Shown here: piece after piece, positions 58,560 to 64,000 of the stretch
Numbering within the stretch: position 1 is the stretch's first letter
How the letters are laid out: each line of letters opens with the position of its first letter
Assembly (NCBI RefSeq): GCF_004123795.1
Contig: NZ_MSSM01000001.1
Location: 124,001 to 188,000 of the forward strand
Reading direction: 5' to 3'
Source: Lacticaseibacillus chiayiensis
GTDB lineage: Bacteria > Bacillota > Bacilli > Lactobacillales > Lactobacillaceae
DNA: 64,000 bases
The notes under the pieces: generated by a model
What the model was told of the DNA's origin: nothing
Seen by the model: only the letters and a program-made list of their open reading frames with translations
The model's database searches: none
Program-made: the position numbers and the translations under genes

Positions 58560-59705
58560 TTGAAACTTTCAGATATTAAAGTCTATAAAGTGAAGCCGCG
58601 CTGGATTTTTGTTAAGTTATCGACCGATGAAGGCATCACCGGCTGGGGTGAAATGATTTCAGGAACCAAAACGGAAACCGTTGTCGCTGGTGCTTATGAA
58701 ATGGGGAAAAAGTTAATCGGCCGCGATCCGTTCGAGATTGAACGGCTGTGGCAGGAGATGCACCGCTCGTTCTTCCGTGGCGGTCCGATTAACGGCACCA
58801 TCATTTCCGGTTTAGAGATGGCACTTTGGGATATTAAAGGTAAGGCGCTGAATCTGCCGGTTTATGAGTTACTTGGCGGAGCAGCACGCGATCGCATTCG
58901 GGTCTACTCCTGGATCGGTGGCGATCGGCCATCCGATGTTGCCGAACAGGCGCAAGCACGGGTCGACAAGGGTTTCACCGCAATTAAAATGAATGCCACT
59001 TCCGAACTCCACTACATTGACTCTTACAACAAAGTGCAGGCTGTCGTGGATCGCGTCGCTTCCATCCGTGATCAGGTCGGCGATAAGCTGGAAATCGGCA
59101 TCGACTTCCACGGACGCGTTCACCGGCCAATGGCAAAGGTGCTGGCGCATGCGCTGGAACCATATCATCCGATGTTTCTGGAAGAAGTTGTGTTACCAGA
59201 AAACTGGGATTCTTTTGATGACATTGCCCGTGAAGTTTCCATTCCGTTGGCAACCGGCGAACGGCTGTACACGCGGTGGGACTTCAAGAATCTGTTCCGG
59301 CAAGGGGCGATTGATATCGTGCAGCCGGATGTGGCGCTGTGTGGCGGTATTTTGGAAACCCGCAAAATTGCGGCGATGGCCGAAGCCTTCGACATGGGTG
59401 TTGCGCCGCATGCACCGTATGGACCGGTGTCACTGGCAGCCACCTTGCAAGTTGATGCCTGCACGCCGAATGTGTTCATTCAGGAACAAAGCCTGGGCAT
59501 CCACTACAATCAAGGCTTTGACCTGCTCGACTTTGTGAAAAATAAGGAAATTTTCCAATACAAAGACAGTTATGTTCAACTACCGAAAGGCCCGGGTCTC
59601 GGCATTGATATGGATGAAGACAAGATCAAGTCAGTTGCTCAACAAGGTCTGGTTTGGAGTAACCCGTCTTGGAAGAATTACGATGGCACGATTGCCGAAT
59701 GGTAA
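58560..59705 (+). CDS. galactonate dehydratase-like enzyme (mandelate racemase/enolase superfamily)
   Basis: 381 residues, near the 382 of D-galactonate dehydratase DgoD. GWGEMISGTKTETVV, LEMALWDIKGKALNLPVYEL, IKMNATSEL, IGIDFHGRVHRPMAK (metal Asp with His as in DgoD), FLEEVVLPENWDSF (metal Glu), ATGERLYTRWDF (metal Glu) and MGVAPHAPYGPVSLAAT (catalytic His) are all present. TTG 58560 has GAAGGGAGC upstream; ATT/TTG alternatives further up lack spacing. It would turn an aldonate to a 2-keto-3-deoxy acid. No KDGal kinase is encoded nearby, while a PTS is, so it may act on a phosphorylated substrate. Confidence 0.88.
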   Translation: MKLSDIKVYKVKPRWIFVKLSTDEGITGWGEMISGTKTETVVAGAYEMGKKLIGRDPFEIERLWQEMHRSFFRGGPINGTIISGLEMALWDIKGKALNLPVYELLGGAARDRIRVYSWIGGDRPSDVAEQAQARVDKGFTAIKMNATSELHYIDSYNKVQAVVDRVASIRDQVGDKLEIGIDFHGRVHRPMAKVLAHALEPYHPMFLEEVVLPENWDSFDDIAREVSIPLATGERLYTRWDFKNLFRQGAIDIVQPDVALCGGILETRKIAAMAEAFDMGVAPHAPYGPVSLAATLQVDACTPNVFIQEQSLGIHYNQGFDLLDFVKNKEIFQYKDSYVQLPKGPGLGIDMDEDKIKSVAQQGLVWSNPSWKNYDGTIAEW

Positions 59706-59738
59706 AAGTCGCGGATTAAAAGCTAGGGGGCATGTGAG

Positions 59739-60338
59739 GTGACAGATGTAACGGCAACGGCACTCTTGTCAGGCGGCCTGCTTTATCTCGAGTGGCAGCA
59801 GCAACGACAGCTGCAAATCAAAACCAAGTCCTCTTGGCTTAAAGTCTTAGTCGCCATAGTCGCAGCATTATTAATCGTTGCGTTGTTCTGGTCGGGGAAC
59901 ACCATCAGCAACCTCCGTCTCGTGATTCTGGCGATTCTTGTGGCCAGCGTTGGGCTGTATCGCCAAGGGTTAGGCAAAACCAAAGTCATCACGTATGGCT
60001 CAGTCGCGCATGCAAGTGACTATCGGCGCTATGATCGGGTCATTACCGAAACGATTAAGCATGGTACCATGGTCACGTTTTGGTCCAAAAAAGGCGGCAG
60101 CTACTCCTTAATGTTCGATCAGTCAGAGGCGACAATCCGCGAGTTCTTCAAGGAAAACTTACCGCAAAATGTGGCATTGTTGACCGCGGAAGAGTGGGCA
60201 GTGTTGGAAAGCCGCGATGCCCAAGATGATCGTCAGCGTCAGGCGGACATGTTAGCAGCCATTCGTAATCGACCACAGCGGAATCGGCTGCCGTGGCAGA
60301 AACAGGAGCGGCGGTCTGAGGCAACGCGCAAAGGTTGA
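59739..60338 (+). CDS. membrane protein at the end of the galactonate-type cassette
   Basis: 199 residues. Two adjacent hydrophobic helices (LKVLVAIVAALLIVALFWSG and LRLVILAILVASVGLY) lie at residues about 32-72 and a basic C-terminal cytoplasmic region follows (TVITYGSV-like strand, VTFWSKKGGSYSLMFDQSEA, LPWQKQERRSEATRKG). GTG 59739 has TAGGGGG upstream. No family is recognised; the beta-rich C-terminal part resembles YcxB/PH-like small domains. It may be independent of the sugar genes although it is on the same transcript. Confidence 0.6.
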   Translation: MTDVTATALLSGGLLYLEWQQQRQLQIKTKSSWLKVLVAIVAALLIVALFWSGNTISNLRLVILAILVASVGLYRQGLGKTKVITYGSVAHASDYRRYDRVITETIKHGTMVTFWSKKGGSYSLMFDQSEATIREFFKENLPQNVALLTAEEWAVLESRDAQDDRQRQADMLAAIRNRPQRNRLPWQKQERRSEATRKG

Positions 60339-60345
60339 ATGAACG

Positions 60346-60376
60346 AAGAAAGCCTCGAGCGATCGGGGTTTTCTTT
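60346..60376 (+). terminator. terminator of the galactonate-type cassette
   Basis: GAAAGCCTCGA pairs with TCGGGGTTTTC (with G-U pairs) and TTTGTTT follows. Confidence 0.7.
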
Positions 60377-60440
60377 GTTTATTCAACATGGGCTTTCTCA
60401 AAATTCAACTATTTAGTAATGATTTAGAGGACAATATCTT

Positions 60441-60767
60441 TCATAAATTATGATGTTGTCTAGCGCTGCTTTGTTCTCGCTTCTCTTTCCTTTGAAGTAG
60501 TTGGTTGCCAACCGCCAGCCAAAGCGAAAAGATCATAAGTAGTGCGTATAGAACAAGAGCATAGATGTTATGCGGGTTCAGCGTTCTATAACCGACACCT
60601 ATCACTATGGGAACAAAGAAAGGTGAATTGAAAGTTAAGCCTTCGTACGGCTGTGTGTACCAAACCATGGCGATATTAACAGATACAAATACCAGTAAAA
60701 TATAACCTGCTATCATAGACATATTGCTAGATGCTTGTATCAAATAGGACTTAATCCGATATATCAT
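60441..60767 (-). CDS. small membrane protein, unknown function
   Basis: 108 residues with three hydrophobic stretches (MSMIAGYILLVFVSVNIAMV, FFVPIVIGVGY, NIYALVLYALLMIFSLWLAV) and a Lys/Arg/Gln-rich tail. ATG 60767 has AAGAAGG upstream. The segment from 60768 to 61159 holds AT-rich promoter-like sequence for this and the next gene and no gene that I can support. Function unknown. Confidence 0.6.
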   Translation of the reverse strand: MIYRIKSYLIQASSNMSMIAGYILLVFVSVNIAMVWYTQPYEGLTFNSPFFVPIVIGVGYRTLNPHNIYALVLYALLMIFSLWLAVGNQLLQRKEKREQSSARQHHNL

Positions 60768-61159
60768 AGAATGGCCTTCTTGCTAAAATGGTATTTTGGT
60801 ACATTGAGTAGCAAGCAACGCAACATAACCTCGTGACCTTTAAAGAGATGGATTGGATCGTTTGCAGAGCAGCGGCTAAAAGCAGATGAATCTGTGATGG
60901 CAATCTGTTAATAAGCTTTTGATAAATAGAATGATACAGCATCACAAGACAAAATACATCTGTTTAAATAATATTTTTTAAGGTGCATAAAGGATTATAA
61001 GCTTTTTAGGTTCACCAACTCGTTATCAGTAGTCGCACAGACCGCTTGTTTTGTAATAGCTGTTTTTCCTTTACTTTGCATTCAAAATGTTATATTGTCA
61101 TTGCATAAAAATCCGCCGACTAACGGTTTCGTCCCAGTAAAAAGCGAGGAGGATGTAGC

Positions 61160-61387
61160 ATGACGCTGCTTAGAAAAGTCATTTGGGTAGTCGTGTTTGT
61201 TATTTACGGTTTTGTTCTTTTTTCGACTTCTTATTATGGCAACAGCGCTTTTCTTTTACCGGTGATCGTCGTTCCCGCTATTTTTTCGGGGATTTTTTGG
61301 CTGATTGAAAATGCTAAGAAAAATAAGAAGCGAAGATTGGGAGCTGATGAAAAACGAAAAAAGGCAGGTATCATACCAGCAAGCTAA
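61160..61387 (+). CDS. small membrane protein, unknown function
   Basis: 75 residues with two membrane segments (VIWVVVFVIYGFVLFSTSYY and AFLLPVIVVPAIFSGIFWLI) and a strongly basic tail (KKNKKRRLGADEKRKKAG). ATG 61160 has an excellent GAGGAGGATG site. Its own terminator follows. No family recognised. Confidence 0.65.
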   Translation: MTLLRKVIWVVVFVIYGFVLFSTSYYGNSAFLLPVIVVPAIFSGIFWLIENAKKNKKRRLGADEKRKKAGIIPAS

Positions 61388-61416
61388 TTCTTGAATTGGT
61401 ATGATGCCTACTTTTT
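61362..61416 (+). terminator. terminator overlapping the end of the small membrane gene
   Basis: AGGCAGGTATCATACCA pairs with TTGGTATGATGCCT; TTTTT follows. The left arm lies within the last codons of the 61160 gene. Confidence 0.85.
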
Positions 61417-61687
61417 GATGTTTTTGAAACTAGCTTAAGCACCGTTGAAATGAAAAACGTTTTATCACCTTTTTAATGCCAGCCAGGTACAATTTAGAAT
61501 GCGAATGGTTTTCAGTTGGCTTCATTTTAGTGACACTCGATCAATTTTTGTAAGAGCTAACAGTGCAGACCTTGTCGACTAAGGAAGCTGTTGTTTCTAT
61601 GCTTGGGTGACCACTTGGAATGTCCATGAATGATGTCGAAATTTGAACTGAGCTTTCGATCTAATAAACTGGAGAGGGATGGGGTCC

Positions 61688-61864
61688 TTGAAGAAACTTT
61701 TTATTGCCGTGTTCGCTTATATTGTTGTCATTGCGCTGATTGTGATTGTACAGGTAGTCATGAAGGTTCCTAACTTGCTGTTCTACATTGTCCTTGTTGC
61801 CACCTTCGGGCTGTTTACGTACATCACACGATATGCAACTAAGTCGAAAAATGCCGTGAAATAA
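61688..61864 (+). CDS. small membrane protein, unknown function
   Basis: 58 residues starting at TTG 61688 (MKKLFIAVFAYIVVIALIVI), with GGAGAGGG ten bases upstream; ATG 61679 lies too near that site. Two hydrophobic segments and a basic C-terminus. The 250 bases before it (61417-61687) show no gene. A terminator follows at 61917. Function unknown. Confidence 0.6.
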   Translation: MKKLFIAVFAYIVVIALIVIVQVVMKVPNLLFYIVLVATFGLFTYITRYATKSKNAVK

Positions 61865-61916
61865 ATGACATGCTGGATTCATTCATAATGCGGAATCAGT
61901 TTGATCGTCGAATTTA

Positions 61917-61961
61917 AAGGCTCTGAAATTCCGGATCTAACGGGCTTTCAGAGCCTGTTTT
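61917..61961 (+). terminator. terminator
   Basis: AGGCTCTGAAA pairs with TTTCAGAGCCT around a loop of about 19 bases; GTTTT follows. Confidence 0.8.
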
Positions 61962-61971
61962 GGTGGGGAAC

Positions 61972-62199
61972 TTATTCCAGCAACAGCGAATATTTCACAT
62001 CATGATTCGACTCCGGCACTAAAAAACTGAACCTCATTTTCTGACTGCGTAACGCATAATTTGCCTGCGTTGTCGTAAAATACAGTGTAATGGGTTGTTT
62101 AGCAACTAAAAGATGCTCGGTTTTGTGAATACGCTGGTTGTCTTTATCCGTGACATCAGCCGTTGCAGTGCTGATGCTATAGGGGATGTTCAGCCACAT
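61972..62199 (-). CDS. possible small protein downstream of the CPBP gene
   Basis: An open frame of 75 residues from ATG 62199 (MWLNIPYSISTATADVTDKD) to a stop at 61972; composition is protein-like with a beta pattern (KTEHLLVAKQPITLYFTTTQ). The frame stays open upstream to 62349, overlapping the CPBP gene. No clear ribosome site is found, so it could be a remnant. No family recognised. Confidence 0.3.
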   Translation of the reverse strand: MWLNIPYSISTATADVTDKDNQRIHKTEHLLVAKQPITLYFTTTQANYALRSQKMRFSFLVPESNHDVKYSLLLE

Positions 62200-62261
62200 G
62201 TTTTCTAAAAAATTGGTGTTATTTTTCTTAATTGACCACCTCTGGCTACTAAGATAACGAT

Positions 62262-62900
62262 TTAAATAATTGAAAATATGGCTAGCACTGCAACCAAATT
62301 TATGACGGCATGCAGCGCAATCGAGTTTTGCAACTTGCCGCTTTTCCAATAGACAAATCCAAGTACGATTCCCGAGAAGGCGTACATCAGGAAACCAAAA
62401 ATTGTGTTGCTGTCATGCTCAGATGAAAACAAAAGCGCACTTAATATGATTTTAATCCAAGCTTGCTTTGAATTGAAAAATAGACTAAACACCATTCCCC
62501 GAAAAAACAACTCTTCGACGATTGGCGTTATGATCACCATGTTAATGATAAACAGACCAACCATTAGCTGGTGATGGTCGAACAAGGATCTTTCGATGAT
62601 TTGGTTATTTGGTGTTTGCGTTTGATGATATGTTATGTAATTTAGATAAATGAAAACAGCATCACTCATCAGGCCAACAGCATAGCCGCCGAAAATATAT
62701 CCAAGGTCGTGAAGACTGGCCTTTTGCAGAATGCCATTATTTGTGTATTTACGGACAAATCTATATGCAGCGAAAAGAACGACTGCCTCTGCTAAAACAA
62801 AAGCATTCGTAAGTTCAACTAAAGCCAAGGTACTTTTGGCATCAGCCATCAGCAGTAAAAAGCACTGCGGGAGCGGCGACACGAAGTACATCAGTGTCAT
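62262..62900 (-). CDS. CPBP-family intramembrane glutamic endopeptidase-like protein
   Basis: 212 residues with about six membrane segments. ITPIVEELFFRGMVF holds the conserved EExxxR (Glu129, Glu130, Arg134), LLFSSEHDSN gives the second motif with His162, and LHAVINLVAV the third with its His. These form the active site of the CPBP/Abi family, related to Rce1 proteases and often linked to bacteriocin self-protection. ATG 62900 has AAAAGGATC upstream and is preferred over GTG 62942, which has none. The neighbours are small membrane proteins and an unknown helical protein, so a bacteriocin-immunity role is possible but no bacteriocin gene was found. Confidence 0.82.
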   Translation of the reverse strand: MTLMYFVSPLPQCFLLLMADAKSTLALVELTNAFVLAEAVVLFAAYRFVRKYTNNGILQKASLHDLGYIFGGYAVGLMSDAVFIYLNYITYHQTQTPNNQIIERSLFDHHQLMVGLFIINMVIITPIVEELFFRGMVFSLFFNSKQAWIKIILSALLFSSEHDSNTIFGFLMYAFSGIVLGFVYWKSGKLQNSIALHAVINLVAVLAIFSII

Positions 62901-63067
62901 ATAAGCGATCCTTTTGAGTAAAGGATCCCTTTGAATCGTCACGGGTTATCACAGTCTTTCATAATTGTTTATTTTCCAACGCATTAGCACTTTTTGCTTT
63001 CATTTAGTAGCGTGAGGAAGGCGCCAAGCTCATCAGTAGCAAAGCCACAAAGCTGCCTTTCACACTC

Positions 63068-63448
63068 TCATGGATCCAGATAACTGATCAACGTCTCCAG
63101 AACCCCACAATTGGTACCAAAAGGCAGGTTTCGATCATAGAGAACTTGAAAGTCATCATAAAATTTGCCCACATTACGTGACAGACCGAAACGCATTGAC
63201 TCTCTCTGCAGACTAACGAGCGTCTGGTGAAGAACCGCCACGTTATATCTGCCTTTTTCCATATCGGCTTTTGCCATAAGCTCTATTCTTCGCTCACGGT
63301 CCTTGATATCAGGATCGAGGACGAAATCGTAGAGCTTGTTTAGCATATCTTTGTTTATTTGAGCATTCTTTTGCTGTTTCACTATGTCTACCATCGTTAT
63401 CAATATAGCTTCGACGTTGACGACCATCTGTGTCTGCAATGCTAACAA
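63068..63448 (-). CDS. helical protein of unknown function, possibly bacteriocin-immunity-like
   Basis: 126 residues in the longest frame; a start at 63394 or nearby (MVDIVKQQKNAQINKDMLNK) is as likely, as no strong ribosome site marks either. The sequence is mainly helical (DRERRIELMAKADMEKGRYN, LHQTLVSLQRESMRFGLSRN) with a C-terminal FYDDFQVLYDRNLP. Small four-helix proteins like this next to CPBP genes are sometimes immunity proteins. No firm family match. Upstream 62943-63067 shows nothing. Confidence 0.45.
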   Translation of the reverse strand: MLALQTQMVVNVEAILITMVDIVKQQKNAQINKDMLNKLYDFVLDPDIKDRERRIELMAKADMEKGRYNVAVLHQTLVSLQRESMRFGLSRNVGKFYDDFQVLYDRNLPFGTNCGVLETLISYLDP

Positions 63449-63914
63449 CAGTTATGATACCACTAAAAAAGAATTTATTTATTCTTCACGTGCATTTCTC
63501 AGTTGATAAGTGTTGCTTAGCTAGCGTCATGCTAACGCTAAAAGGAATTTATATTAAATAATTTATTTCAAAGTGATATAAACATTCCCGATACTATCAG
63601 CAAATCCACATCAAGAAATCGTCTATTTAAGATACAGTGAGGTGCCATCAGTTGTCCAAGCATGAACACCCCAGCAACACGTTTCTGATTGGGTCACGCC
63701 ACCAATAATTTCCTTTTGGTATACCCACCTTAGCAAAGAAAAATTCACAAGCTTGATGAACTATGACGAAAATTGGCGCTTTTTTTGACGAAGTTTCAAT
63801 CAGTTTGCCAACCCTTGGCGCGTGACATGAAAGCGCTTATCATAAAAGCCGTAGTCAGCTGATGAAATTAACGAGATGGCAACTAGACAAGTAGCACATT
63901 TGGAGGCTAAACAA
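63449..63914 (+). promoter_or_regulatory. fucI upstream region with promoter and cre
   Basis: No gene in this stretch. TTGGCG at 63815-63820 and TATCAT at 63838-63843 (17-base spacer) form a promoter, and TGAAAGCGCTTATC at 63828-63841 is a cre-like site inside it. Confidence 0.6.
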
Positions 63915-64000
63915 ATGACAAACATGACATTCCCGAAGATTGGTATTCGTCCGACGATTGATGGTCGGCGGCGTGGTATTCGTGAATCATTGGAAGACCA
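63915..64000 (+). CDS. fucI: L-fucose isomerase, N-terminal part (3' end outside window)
   Basis: ATG 63915 has TTGGAGG upstream and gives MTNMTFPKIGIRPTIDGRRR, then GIRESLEDQ up to the window edge. This closely follows the start of FucI (PKIGIRP.IDGRR.G.RESLE). The rest lies outside. The enzyme converts L-fucose to L-fuculose. Its placement near rhamnose genes fits L. rhamnosus. Confidence 0.9.
   Translation, partial: MTNMTFPKIGIRPTIDGRRRGIRESLED

Overview
This window reads as chromosome of a Lacticaseibacillus, most likely L. rhamnosus or a close casei-group relative. The evidence is a complete L-rhamnose operon, the start of an L-fucose isomerase gene, a short holin-like type I toxin, strong Shine-Dalgarno sites, cre-type catabolite sites, and a very high density of PTS transporters and glycoside hydrolases. 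No rRNA, tRNA, phage, insertion sequence or CRISPR array was seen. It looks like a sugar-acquisition island made of separate cassettes, each with its own regulator.

Layout. 1-7034: an uronide/glycan cassette (GH43 tail, GH88 hydrolase, DUF2264 protein, frameshifted ThuA-like gene, KDG kinase) followed by a YczE-type membrane protein and an IclR regulator on the other strand. 7383-8072: rpiA. 8338-18150: a glycosaminoglycan-type cassette (frameshifted GH88, mannose-family PTS B-C-D-A, YajC-like protein, heparinase II/III protein, PrsA-like lipoprotein, LPXTG-anchored beta-helix protein). 18332-18812: type I toxin with duplicated 3' end. 19046-23460: GH13 alpha-glucosidase, manganese catalase, and a patch of intact and decayed toxin-antitoxin genes. 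23588-28977: glycerol dehydrogenase, GlpP-like antiterminator, FGGY kinase and FAD oxidase, with a leader terminator upstream. 29247-30369: frameshifted zinc alcohol dehydrogenase. 30561-37224: rhamnose regulator, transporter and rhaB-rhaM-rhaA-rhaD. 37640-42089: galactitol-family PTS plus class II aldolase. 42571-53037: mannoside/N-glycan-type cassette (GntR, broken PTS IIC, GH38, GH125, ROK kinase, GH1, PTS IIB and IIA, secreted GH18). 53587-60338: PRD regulator, KDPG-type aldolase, second galactitol-family PTS, galactonate-dehydratase-like enzyme. 60441-63448: small membrane proteins, a CPBP protease-like protein and an unknown. 63915-end: start of fucI.

How they work together. Secreted or anchored enzymes (GH18, LPXTG beta-helix) are placed beside PTS permeases and cytoplasmic hydrolases that would finish oligosaccharide breakdown. 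The KDG kinase of the first cassette and the KDPG-type aldolase at 55672 could form one Entner-Doudoroff-like tail for uronides. Several cassette promoters carry a cre-like site in or near the -35/-10 region, which suggests shared CcpA control.

Four genes carry reading-frame lesions (ThuA-like, second GH88, alcohol dehydrogenase, cellobiose-type PTS IIC). The IIC has both a nonsense codon and a shift in a G-run. Two families of long palindromic intergenic repeats occur, with three and four copies. The best candidates for little-described biology are the kinase-less PTS/dehydratase/aldolase cassette (53587-59705) and the GldA/GlpP-like/FGGY/FAD-oxidase operon with its leader attenuator (23588-28977).
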